Shown here: one piece after another, positions 32,236 to 40,742 of the stretch
Layout: every line of letters starts with the position of its first letter
Position numbering within the stretch: position 1 is the stretch's first letter
Assembly (NCBI RefSeq): GCF_023062595.1
Contig: NZ_JALLAN010000002.1
Span: 124,001 to 188,000 of the forward strand
Direction of reading: 5' to 3'
Origin: Arthrobacter rhizosphaerae
GTDB taxonomy: Bacteria; Actinomycetota; Actinomycetes; Actinomycetales; Micrococcaceae
DNA length: 64,000 bases
Position numbers and translations under genes: made by a program
The notes under the pieces: model-generated
What the model was told of the DNA's origin: nothing
The model's input: only the letters and a program-made list of their open reading frames with translations
Database searches by the model: none

Positions 32236-32318
32236 AGCTGGATCCCAAGTCGTTCGCGATCTTCTATGACCACTTAGTGGACCAAGATGAGGCTTCGCGG
32301 CGCTGGGACTCTGCATGA

Positions 32319-32681
32319 CCGTTAGTTCTCTCTTCGCCTCGCCATGTTTGCCGGGGCGTCGCATGGCGTATGTCACCGGAGTTTGGGCCTGGTCGCGGTC
32401 TGCAAGCACTGCAATGATTGGGGCGAAAGACCACAACAGACTCCGGTTCCTTATCGGGGCCGAAGCGTCAGCCGCATCCCATAGGGCCTACTCCGACCAG
32501 CGCTGGGGGATTGGACCAAATGGATTCATCTGGTGCGCAGAGTGCAACGCAACACAAGACGAACTATCGCTTTGCAGTGGAGACCGCTCAGCAGAGAAAA
32601 GGTCCCAGTTGCCCTCCACCCGCCGTCGTAGTACACAGAAACACAGCGCAACATTTCGGGCCACACCCGTAATCTGTTTAG
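32319..32681. other. Region upstream of metH, no gene seen
   Basis: 363 bases between the island and metH. I looked for a cobalamin or SAM riboswitch and found no recognisable conserved box. TAATCT at 32669-32674 lies six bases before the metH ATG, and there is no ribosome site, so transcription may begin at or near the start codon. Confidence 0.4.
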
Positions 32682-35600
32682 ATGCCTCGTTTTGCACTTG
32701 ATATAGACTCCGTCCCCCGTCCCGTCCGTTCGCAGGAGCTCCTGGATGCTGTGAACCACAGGGTGGTCATTGCCGATGGCGCCATGGGCACCATGTTGCA
32801 GAACAGGGAACTGTCGCTCGAGGAAGACTTCCTGGGGCTCGAAGGCTGCAACGAGATCCTCAACCACACCCGGCCTGATGTCCTCGCAGACATCCATGAC
32901 GCCTACTTCGCCACAGGCATCGATGCCGTGGAAACGAACACCTTCGGCGCCAACTGGTCCAACCTCTCCGACTACGGCATCGACGACCGGATCGAAGAGC
33001 TCGCCCGGAAGGGTGCCGAAATCGCCCGCGAAAGAGCCGAAGCGGCAGAAAAAACTGACGGACGCATGCGCTGGGTCCTGGGCTCCATGGGACCGGGCAC
33101 CAAGCTCCCCAGCCTCGGGCACACCAGTTACGACTACCTCAAGCAGACCTTCGCCCTCCAGGCCGAGGGCCTCATCGACGGGGGAGCGGACGCCTTCCTC
33201 ATCGAAACCAGCCAGGACCTCCTGCAGACCAAAGCCGCCGTCAACGGCTGCAAGCAGGCCATCGTCACGCGCGGCATCAGGCTCCCCATCTTCGTTGAAG
33301 TGACCGTCGAAACCACCGGAACCATGCTTATGGGCTCCGAGATCGGCGCGGCCCTCACCGCGCTCGAACCGCTCGGCGTCGACGCCATCGGCCTGAACTG
33401 CGCCACCGGCCCGGATGAGATGAGCGAGCACCTGCGCCACCTCTCCAAGCAGTCCTCGGTCGCCATCGCCTGCATGCCCAACGCAGGCCTGCCGGTGCTT
33501 GGCCCCAACGGCGCGCACTATCCGCTGTCGCCCAGCGAACTCGCCACCGCGCACGAGCAATTCGTGCGGGAATTCGGCATCGGCCTGGTGGGCGGATGTT
33601 GCGGTACGACGCCGGAGCACATGGCCGCCGTCGTCGAACGTCTTGCTCCCTTCCGCAACGGCGCCTCGGTCGCCAGCGGCGGGAGGGCCGCCGACGGTGC
33701 CCGCGTTCCCACCGAGCGGGAAGCCGGCATCGCCTCCCTCTACCACCACGTGAATTTCGACCAGGAGTTGTCCTACCTCGCGATCGGTGAGCGCACCAAC
33801 GCTAACGGTTCCAAGGCATTCCGTCAGGCGATGCTCGAAGAGCGCTGGGACGATTGCGTCGATATCGCCCGCGAGCAGGTCCGTGTGGGCGCGCACCTGC
33901 TCGACGTGTGCATCGACTATGTGGGGCGCGACGGCGTGGCCGACATGAAGGAGATTGTCTCCCGTTTCGCGTCGGCCTCGACGCTCCCGCTGGTCATGGA
34001 CTCCACCGAACCGGCCGTACTTCAGGCAGGGCTCGAACACATCGGCGGCCGCCCGGTGGTCAACTCAGTCAACTATGAGGACGGCGACGGCCCCACCAGC
34101 CGCTTCGCGCGCATCATGCCGCTCGTGAAGGAACACGGTACCGCGGTGATCGCCCTGACCATCGACGAGCAGGGCCAGGCACGCACCACCGAGGGCAAGG
34201 TGGCCATCGCCTCCCGCCTCGTTGACGCCCTGGTGGGCGAATGGGGGATGCGCGTCGAAGACATCATCGTTGACGCCCTGACCTTCCCGGTCGCCACAGG
34301 CCAGGAAGAGACCCGACGGGACGGCATCGAAACGATCGAGGCCATCCGCCAGATCACCGCTAAGTATCCCGGCATCAACACCACGCTCGGCGTCTCCAAC
34401 GTGTCCTTCGGCCTGAACCCGGCAGCGCGCATGGTCCTGAACTCCGTGTTCCTGCACGAGGCAGTCCAGGCGGGTCTGTCCAGCGGCATCATCGACGCCG
34501 CCAAGATCGTACCGCTCGCGTCGCTGCCGGAGGAGCAGCGCAAGGTGGCACTGGACCTCGTCTATGACCGCCGCGAATACGACGCCGACGGCAACACCAC
34601 CTACGACCCCCTGGCCATCATGCTGGACCTGTTCGCCGGCGTCGACACCGCAGCACTCAAGGACCAGCGCGCCGCGGAACTTGCGGCGCTGCCCACCGGT
34701 GCGCGCCTGGAGCGGCGCATCATCGACGGCGAGGGCAAGGGCCTGGAAGCGGACCTCGACCTGGCGCGCTCCGAGGGAATGACCCCGCTCGGCATCATCA
34801 ACGACAACCTGCTCGAGGGCATGAAGGTGGTGGGTGAGCGCTTCGGCGCCGGCGAGATGCAGCTGCCGTTCGTACTGCAGTCCGCTGAGGTCATGAAGAA
34901 CGCAGTGGCCCTGCTTGAGCCGCACATGGAGAAGTCTGATTCGTCGGGCAAGGGCACCATGGTGATCGCCACTGTGCGCGGCGACGTGCACGACATCGGC
35001 AAGAACCTGGTGGACATCATCCTCACCAACAACGGCTACAAAGTGATCAACATCGGCATTAAGCAGGGGATCGCCGAGATCATGGCCGCAGCGGAGGAGC
35101 ACAACGCTGACGTGATCGGCATGTCCGGCCTGCTGGTGAAGTCCACCGTGGTGATGAAGGAGAACCTCGCGGAGCTGCAGTCCCGTGGCCTCGCGAAGAA
35201 GTGGCCCATCATCCTCGGCGGTGCAGCCCTGACCCGCGCCTACGTGGAGCAGGACCTGGCCGAGCAGTTTGATGGCGTGGTCCGCTACGCCAAGGACGCC
35301 TTCGAGGGCCTCTCACTCATGGAACCGCTGGTCCGCGTTGCCCGCGGCGAGTCTCCGGACGACGTCGGCCTTCCGCCGCTGAAGAAGCGGATCCACAAGG
35401 GTGGCGCGAAGTTTACGGTGACCGAACCGGAGGCGATGCCCGGGCGTTCCGACGTCGTCGCCGACAACCTCGTTCCTTCGCCGCCGTTCTGGGGCACGCG
35501 CATCGTCCGCGGCGTGGCGCTGCACGACTACGCGGCCTTGCTCGACGAGCGCGCCACGTTCATGGGGCAGTGGGGGCTCAAGCCCGGCCGCGGCGATGAC

Positions 35601-36332
35601 GGCGCCTCCTACGAGGAACTGGTGGAACTCGAGGGCCGGCCGCGCCTGCGGTACTGGCTGGACCGCATCCTCGCCGAGGGCATGCTGGATGCGTCCGTCG
35701 CGTACGGCTACTTCCCGGTAGTCTCCGAGGGAGAACAGGTGGTGGTGCTGCACCACGGAGAGGATCACGACGGCGTCCTCGGCACTGCGGGACTGCTTGC
35801 TCCCGATGGCGGTTCAGGCGGCCCGATCGGCACCGAGCGTCTGCGTTTCGACTTCCCGCGCCAGCGCCGAGACCGGCACCTGTGCCTTGCCGACTTCGTG
35901 CGGTCACGCGAATCGGGCCAGATCGACGTGCTACCGGTCCAGCTGGTCACCGCCGGCTCAGCGATTGAGGAGTTCACGTCCAAGATGTTCGCCGCGAATC
36001 AGTACCGCGACTACTACGAGCTGAACGGCCTGGTCATGCAGCTCACCGAGGCGCTTGCGGAGTTCTGGCATGCCCGGATCCGCACCGAACTGGGTTTCGC
36101 AGCCGAGGAGCCCAAGGACAAGGCGGGGTACTTCAAGCTCGACTACCGGGGTGCGCGCTTCTCGCTCGGATACCCCGCGTGCCCTGACATGGAAGACCGC
36201 CGCAAGGTGACGGAGCTGCTGAAACCCGAGCGGATGGGCGTGATCCTCAGCGATGAGCTGATGCTGCACCCCGAACAGTCCACCGACGCGTTCGTGTTCC
36301 ACCACCCGGAGGCGAAGTACTTCAAGGTGTGA
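32682..36332 (+). CDS. metH: Cobalamin-dependent methionine synthase MetH
   Basis: A 1216-residue multi-domain enzyme that transfers a methyl group from methyltetrahydrofolate to homocysteine through B12. Order: homocysteine domain (residues about 25-325, zinc cysteines in GGCCGTTPEH near 304), pterin-binding domain (about 360-620, SYLAIGERTNANGSKAF), cobalamin cap and binding domain (about 640-890, with RGDVHDIGKN carrying the cobalt-ligating His near 769), and C-terminal AdoMet activation domain ending LGYPACPDMEDR and onward. Length and all four modules are complete. It is monocistronic, with a convergent neighbour 32 bases downstream. It has no visible Shine-Dalgarno and may be leaderless. 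Confidence 0.97.
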   Translation: MPRFALDIDSVPRPVRSQELLDAVNHRVVIADGAMGTMLQNRELSLEEDFLGLEGCNEILNHTRPDVLADIHDAYFATGIDAVETNTFGANWSNLSDYGIDDRIEELARKGAEIARERAEAAEKTDGRMRWVLGSMGPGTKLPSLGHTSYDYLKQTFALQAEGLIDGGADAFLIETSQDLLQTKAAVNGCKQAIVTRGIRLPIFVEVTVETTGTMLMGSEIGAALTALEPLGVDAIGLNCATGPDEMSEHLRHLSKQSSVAIACMPNAGLPVLGPNGAHYPLSPSELATAHEQFVREFGIGLVGGCCGTTPEHMAAVVERLAPFRNGASVASGGRAADGARVPTEREAGIASLYHHVNFDQELSYLAIGERTNANGSKAFRQAMLEERWDDCVDIAREQVRVGAHLLDVCIDYVGRDGVADMKEIVSRFASASTLPLVMDSTEPAVLQAGLEHIGGRPVVNSVNYEDGDGPTSRFARIMPLVKEHGTAVIALTIDEQGQARTTEGKVAIASRLVDALVGEWGMRVEDIIVDALTFPVATGQEETRRDGIETIEAIRQITAKYPGINTTLGVSNVSFGLNPAARMVLNSVFLHEAVQAGLSSGIIDAAKIVPLASLPEEQRKVALDLVYDRREYDADGNTTYDPLAIMLDLFAGVDTAALKDQRAAELAALPTGARLERRIIDGEGKGLEADLDLARSEGMTPLGIINDNLLEGMKVVGERFGAGEMQLPFVLQSAEVMKNAVALLEPHMEKSDSSGKGTMVIATVRGDVHDIGKNLVDIILTNNGYKVINIGIKQGIAEIMAAAEEHNADVIGMSGLLVKSTVVMKENLAELQSRGLAKKWPIILGGAALTRAYVEQDLAEQFDGVVRYAKDAFEGLSLMEPLVRVARGESPDDVGLPPLKKRIHKGGAKFTVTEPEAMPGRSDVVADNLVPSPPFWGTRIVRGVALHDYAALLDERATFMGQWGLKPGRGDDGASYEELVELEGRPRLRYWLDRILAEGMLDASVAYGYFPVVSEGEQVVVLHHGEDHDGVLGTAGLLAPDGGSGGPIGTERLRFDFPRQRRDRHLCLADFVRSRESGQIDVLPVQLVTAGSAIEEFTSKMFAANQYRDYYELNGLVMQLTEALAEFWHARIRTELGFAAEEPKDKAGYFKLDYRGARFSLGYPACPDMEDRRKVTELLKPERMGVILSDELMLHPEQSTDAFVFHHPEAKYFKV

Positions 36333-36364
36333 GCTCGTCAATAGGGGGCGAGTGGCATCACAAT

Positions 36365-37558
36365 TCAACGATGGGTAGCCACGTTCTTGGCGGCGTGCGA
36401 GGCAGCATTCAAGCGGGTCGTGGAAGCTAGTCCGAGATGATAGACGTGAAGTTCGCTGCTGCCGGCTCCCAGGAGCACGCGCCACTCCTGTGCAATGGCA
36501 CCGGGGTCGGCTGCCTTCGGTGGCAGCACCAGCACGTAGGAGCCCACTCGCCCGACGGGTGCTGCCGCCCGCATCTTTGCTACGGTTGATGCGCCCTGCA
36601 TAGGTTCTCCCCAGCAGGGCACCACTGCGCTTACCTTATCCATGAGTGACCACAGCCGGCTGCGGCGTAGTGCTTCTACGGAGACGAAAGGGCCCGTGGA
36701 CCATGGATCCGGTGAAGTATGCACCGAGATGTGGATGCCCGAGGTCGGGACTGGGTCAAGGCAGGCGTTAAGGAGGGCGGCGGTGGCATCCCATCTGGCT
36801 TCCAGCAGGGGATGGAATTCGGCGGCTTCAGGGGCTGTTTCAGGTGTGGCCTCGGGATCAATATCCCGTTGAATGACGTCTCGCACTCGCGCACGAAGGG
36901 CCTCTGCGGAAAGTCCGCGTTCGTTGTAAGTGGTAGAGCATGCGTCGCAGAAGCACAGCGACAGGAGCGCCTGCACCCAGGGGGAGTACTCGGCCCCCTC
37001 GGTCTTTTCGTGCTGGTTCTGGTGGCCGAAGCCCAGCGGCCCCACGGCCTCAAGCACCAAGCCATCAGGGTTTCCCAGTGCCAGGACTTGGGCCACCAGG
37101 GTGGCGGCGTACTGACGGACCTGCGGCTGGGCCGGGCACAGCGCGTAGCGGTACACCTCGCCAAAGGCGTTGCGCACGCAGAGATCAGGTCTCGTGCTAC
37201 CTGCCGCGCTCGAGTGGGTCAGGACGGTCCAGGCATCCACCAAGATGCCGGCGCCGCGGAGAACGGCGGCGGCTTCGGCGAAGGAGTTCTCTGTCCCGGT
37301 CCACTCAGCCGCATCGCCGGGGCGGAGGACACTGCCGTCCCACGCCCCGGTGACCGGCAGGTACAGGGCCGCCTCCCGGGCATCGACAACCCGGCGCGCA
37401 GGATGCCGCGGCGTCCCGGCACGCACCGAGTGGTATGCCGCAGCCAACGCCACCCGGTCAACCCCGGTCGCCCGCACCCAGGAGGCCGCGTCCGGGTCGC
37501 CCAAGACGTCCCACGGGTAGAGGTATCCCGTGACGAGCGGCGCCGGCTGGGTCACCAT
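36365..37558 (-). CDS. Conserved protein of the glucarate operon, possible TIM-barrel enzyme
   Basis: A 397-residue soluble protein that overlaps the 3' end of gudD by seven bases and is therefore probably co-translated with it. The start TGYLYPWDVLGDPDAASWV, the LDAWTVL-like and NPDGLVLEAVG strands and a CFCDACSTTY segment suggest a (beta/alpha)8 fold similar to uncharacterised glycosidase-like proteins. CFCDAC could hold a metal. No catalytic residues can be assigned. Its position suggests a role in oligouronide or aldarate use. I know of no described function. Confidence 0.7.
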   Translation of the reverse strand: MVTQPAPLVTGYLYPWDVLGDPDAASWVRATGVDRVALAAAYHSVRAGTPRHPARRVVDAREAALYLPVTGAWDGSVLRPGDAAEWTGTENSFAEAAAVLRGAGILVDAWTVLTHSSAAGSTRPDLCVRNAFGEVYRYALCPAQPQVRQYAATLVAQVLALGNPDGLVLEAVGPLGFGHQNQHEKTEGAEYSPWVQALLSLCFCDACSTTYNERGLSAEALRARVRDVIQRDIDPEATPETAPEAAEFHPLLEARWDATAALLNACLDPVPTSGIHISVHTSPDPWSTGPFVSVEALRRSRLWSLMDKVSAVVPCWGEPMQGASTVAKMRAAAPVGRVGSYVLVLPPKAADPGAIAQEWRVLLGAGSSELHVYHLGLASTTRLNAASHAAKNVATHR

Positions 37559-38841
37559 CGGGGGAGGTCCGCCGTGTACTCGGGGACGAACCGCTGCATG
37601 TAGCCGGTGTCGTCGCGGGCCGTCATTTTGGCGTCCAGGAACTGCTGGTGGAGTTCGGCCAGTTTCTCCCGGTCAAGTTCGACGCCCAGGCCCGTGCCGG
37701 AAGGGACGCGGACGCTGCCGTCCACAAAGCGCAGGGTGCCGGGCTTGATGACGTCGTTGTGTCCGTTCCACGGATAGTGGGTGTCACAGGCGTAGGTCAG
37801 GGCCGGGGTGGCGGCGGCCACGTGGACCATGGCGGCCAGGCTGATGCCCAGGTGGGAGTTGGAGTGCATGGACAATCCTAGGCCGAAGGTCTGGCAGAGG
37901 GTGCCCAGCTCCCGGGTGTGGCGCAGTCCGCCCCAGTAGTGGTGATCGCCCAGGATGACCTGCACCGAGTCCAGTTCCACGCTGCGCTTGATGTGGTCAA
38001 AGGCCACCACGCACATGTTGGTGGCCAGCGGCATGGCAGCGGTGGCCGACACTTCGCCCATGCCCTCGAGCCCCGGCGTGGGGTCTTCGAGGTACTCCAG
38101 CAGGCCTTCGGTTTCCCGGGCCACCCACTGCGACGTCTCCACAGTCCAGGCCGTGTTGGGGTCCAGGCGGAGCGGCATCTCCGGGAACGCTTCCCGCAGT
38201 GCTTTGATGGCCTCGATTTCCTGGGCCGGCGGGAACACGCCGCCTTTGAGCTTGATGGACTTGAACCCGTATTCGGCAATCATTTTCTGCGCCTGCCGGA
38301 CGATGCCTGCAGGGTCCAGGGCCTCGCCCCATTCGTCAGTGATCGCCGGCTTGCCGTCGAGGGCGGGGTGCTCGGCCCATTTGTAGAACAGGTAGGCGCT
38401 GAAGGGGACCTCGTCCCGGACGGTGCCGCCGAGGAGTTCGCTCACGGTCCGGCCGGTGGCATGGCCCTGGATGTCCAGCGCGGCCACCTCGAAGGCGGAG
38501 AAGACGGCAGCCTTTTCAAACGAGGACAGTGCCGGGTCCAGGGCCTCGTTAATGAACTGTTCCATCATGGAGGTGTCAAAGACGCCCAGGCCCTTGATGG
38601 CGGCGGCACCGACGGCCAGGTTGTCCAGCCGGCTCTGGCCGCCGCCGCATTCGCCCAGGCCCAGCAGGCCGTTGGCGGTCCGGACTTCGATGACCACGCG
38701 GTGGACCAGGGGTTCGTGGACCCCGACGGCGTTCAGCAGGGGCGGGTCGGAGAAGGCGATGGGGGTGATGGTGATGTCGGTGATTTTCAGGTCGGCCGCC
38801 GTGGGTGTGGCGGCGGACGCGTGGATGGTGCTGGTATGCAT
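37552..38841 (-). CDS. gudD: Glucarate dehydratase
   Basis: A 429-residue enolase-superfamily enzyme. The N-terminal capping domain contains NAVGVHEPLVHRVVIEV. The barrel has the KxK catalytic motif in YGFKSIKLKGG (about residue 205-212), the metal ligands in RLDPNTAW and later Asp/Asn residues, and the catalytic His in GLSMHSNSHLGIS. The family ending with CDTHYPW is present. The enzyme dehydrates D-glucarate to 5-dehydro-4-deoxyglucarate. It lies between the transporter genes and the uncharacterised overlapping gene, on the same strand. Confidence 0.93.
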   Translation of the reverse strand: MHTSTIHASAATPTAADLKITDITITPIAFSDPPLLNAVGVHEPLVHRVVIEVRTANGLLGLGECGGGQSRLDNLAVGAAAIKGLGVFDTSMMEQFINEALDPALSSFEKAAVFSAFEVAALDIQGHATGRTVSELLGGTVRDEVPFSAYLFYKWAEHPALDGKPAITDEWGEALDPAGIVRQAQKMIAEYGFKSIKLKGGVFPPAQEIEAIKALREAFPEMPLRLDPNTAWTVETSQWVARETEGLLEYLEDPTPGLEGMGEVSATAAMPLATNMCVVAFDHIKRSVELDSVQVILGDHHYWGGLRHTRELGTLCQTFGLGLSMHSNSHLGISLAAMVHVAAATPALTYACDTHYPWNGHNDVIKPGTLRFVDGSVRVPSGTGLGVELDREKLAELHQQFLDAKMTARDDTGYMQRFVPEYTADLPRW

Positions 38842-38883
38842 GGAACTTCTTTCGTGGGAAGGGCGGGACGGGCTGGGCCCGCC

Positions 38884-39795
38884 CTAGCCTTTGGTGGCGC
38901 CGGCGGTGATGCCGCGGATCATGGAGCGCTGCAGGAACAGGTACACCAGGAGGCTGGGGATCATGGCCATGACCGCGCCGGCCAGCAGGACGCCCGGACC
39001 CACGGTGGTGTCGTTGCGGAGGACGGAGAGCGCAACGGTCAGGGTGTAGTCGCTGGGGTCGTTGGCGGCGATGAGGGGCAGGAGGTACTGGTCCCAGACC
39101 ATCATGAAGCCGAAGATCCCGATCACGCCCAGGGCAGGCTTGCAGAGCGGCAGGATGATGGTGAACAGCATCCGGAACTCGCCCACGCCGTCCAGCCGGG
39201 CGGCTTCCTCGATCTCGGCCGGAATCTCCTTCATGAATTCGCTCATTATGAAGATGGAGAAACCCCAGATGCCCACCGGCAGGATGACGGCCAGGACGCT
39301 TCCGCGCAGGCTGACCCCCAGCAGGGGAAGATCGCCCAGCACCAGCGAGAGCGGGATGGCGATCACTTCCTCCGGCAGCATCATGGTCATCAGGACCAGC
39401 AGCATGGCGAAGGCCTGCCCGCGGAATTTCTTCCGGCTCAGGCTGTAGGCGGCGAACACGGACACCGTCATCTGCAGCAGGAGACCGCCGCCGGCAACAA
39501 CCAGTGAGTTCAGCAGGTAGCCCCAGAGGCCCTGCTGCTGGGCCGCCTCGAAGTTCTGCAGGGTAAACGATTTCGGCAGTAGCGAGATGTCGGTAGGGCT
39601 GGAGTTCCGGTCAAAGGCCCCGGAAATGATGGCCATGAACGGCAGTGCAAAGATGCAGAACACCAGGATGCACAGGATGATCCGCAGGGCCATGTTCGTG
39701 CCAAAGCGAGGGGACCAGCCCAAGGCGGAATCGAAGCGCGAGGAGGCCGAAGGCTGGGATTTCCGCGCGGCGGGGCGCGTCGTGGTCTGGCTCAT
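38884..39795 (-). CDS. Carbohydrate ABC transporter permease (MalG type)
   Basis: A 303-residue inner-membrane permease with six predicted helices after a Pro/Ser-rich cytoplasmic start. The EAA loop that contacts the ATPase is visible near residue 200 (EIEEAARLDGVGEFRMLFTIILP). It overlaps the second permease gene by four bases. It belongs with the binding protein at 40739-42070. No ATPase gene is present, so a shared multi-sugar ATPase elsewhere is needed, as is common in actinobacteria. Confidence 0.92.
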   Translation of the reverse strand: MSQTTTRPAARKSQPSASSRFDSALGWSPRFGTNMALRIILCILVFCIFALPFMAIISGAFDRNSSPTDISLLPKSFTLQNFEAAQQQGLWGYLLNSLVVAGGGLLLQMTVSVFAAYSLSRKKFRGQAFAMLLVLMTMMLPEEVIAIPLSLVLGDLPLLGVSLRGSVLAVILPVGIWGFSIFIMSEFMKEIPAEIEEAARLDGVGEFRMLFTIILPLCKPALGVIGIFGFMMVWDQYLLPLIAANDPSDYTLTVALSVLRNDTTVGPGVLLAGAVMAMIPSLLVYLFLQRSMIRGITAGATKG

Positions 39796-40742
39796 CGTTC
39801 TGCCTTCCTTCGGGCCAGGAACTGGGTGCCGACGGTCAGCAGGAGCGTGACCACCAGCAGGAGGACGGCCGCGGCCGATGCCACACCGACGTCATTGCGT
39901 TGGAAACCCAGCGAGTACATACGGGTCATCCAGACCTCGGTTGAGCCGGCCGGGCCGCCTCCCGTGAGTACGTACACCTCGGTGAAGCTGCGGAGGCTGC
40001 GGATGGCGGCCAGGGTCAGCACAATCACGATCGAGGGCCGCAGCGCCGGCAGGGTAATGTAGCGGAGCCGCTGCCAGACGGTGGCACCATCCACGCCGGC
40101 TGATTCGTAGAGGGTGCGGTCCACGCCGGTCAGGCCGGCCAGGATGATCACCATGTTGTACGGCGCACCGCTCCAGATGCCAACGACGGCGATGGACCAG
40201 AGTGCGGTATCCGTACCGTTCAGGAACTGGAGCGGTTCCAGGCCCACCCACCCGAGGATGGTGTTCAGCGGCCCGTCCGCGGTGGGGAAGTACAGGATTC
40301 GCCAGATCTCGCCGACGACGGCGAGTGCCGTCACCACGGGCAGGAAGATGGTGGTCCGCAGGACCCACAGGGACCGTGCCTGGCCCTCCAGCAGGAGGGC
40401 CAGGACGAAGCCCACCACCAGGGCGCCGAGGGTCTGGCTCACCCCCAGGACCACGGTGTGGCCCAGGGCATCCATGAAGCGTGCATCCGTGAGGACATTG
40501 ACGTAGTTGTCGAAGCCGACGAAAACGTCGCCAAGGAAGGGCTGGACCTTGAAAAGGCTCAGCCGGATACCCTCCACCATGGGGATGAACTTGAAGTACA
40601 GGCCCAACACGGCTGCCGGCACCAGGAACAGCCAGATGGCCAAGACCTGCTTCCCGTTGATCCGCTTCCTGCGTGAAGGCGCCGTCTTGGCACCCTTGGC
40701 CGGAACCAGCAAGTCCGCTGGCTTTGTTGGCGTGACGGTCAT
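39792..40742 (-). CDS. Carbohydrate ABC transporter permease (MalF/UgpA type)
   Basis: A 316-residue permease with six predicted helices and a basic N-terminus. The EAA motif appears as LYESAGVDGATVWQRLRYITLP near residue 240. It overlaps the binding-protein gene by four bases upstream and the other permease by four bases downstream, so the three are translationally coupled. The cluster suggests uptake of a uronate, aldarate or short oligouronide. Confidence 0.92.
   Translation of the reverse strand: MTVTPTKPADLLVPAKGAKTAPSRRKRINGKQVLAIWLFLVPAAVLGLYFKFIPMVEGIRLSLFKVQPFLGDVFVGFDNYVNVLTDARFMDALGHTVVLGVSQTLGALVVGFVLALLLEGQARSLWVLRTTIFLPVVTALAVVGEIWRILYFPTADGPLNTILGWVGLEPLQFLNGTDTALWSIAVVGIWSGAPYNMVIILAGLTGVDRTLYESAGVDGATVWQRLRYITLPALRPSIVIVLTLAAIRSLRSFTEVYVLTGGGPAGSTEVWMTRMYSLGFQRNDVGVASAAAVLLLVVTLLLTVGTQFLARRKAER

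Noticed and set aside
32319..32681. Cobalamin or SAM riboswitch upstream of metH
   Set aside because: I found no B12 box or SAM-type core, and the promoter seems to lie next to the start codon.
37918..39507. A 529-codon plus-strand frame
   Set aside because: Mirror of gudD and the permease gene; its composition is typical of a shadow frame.
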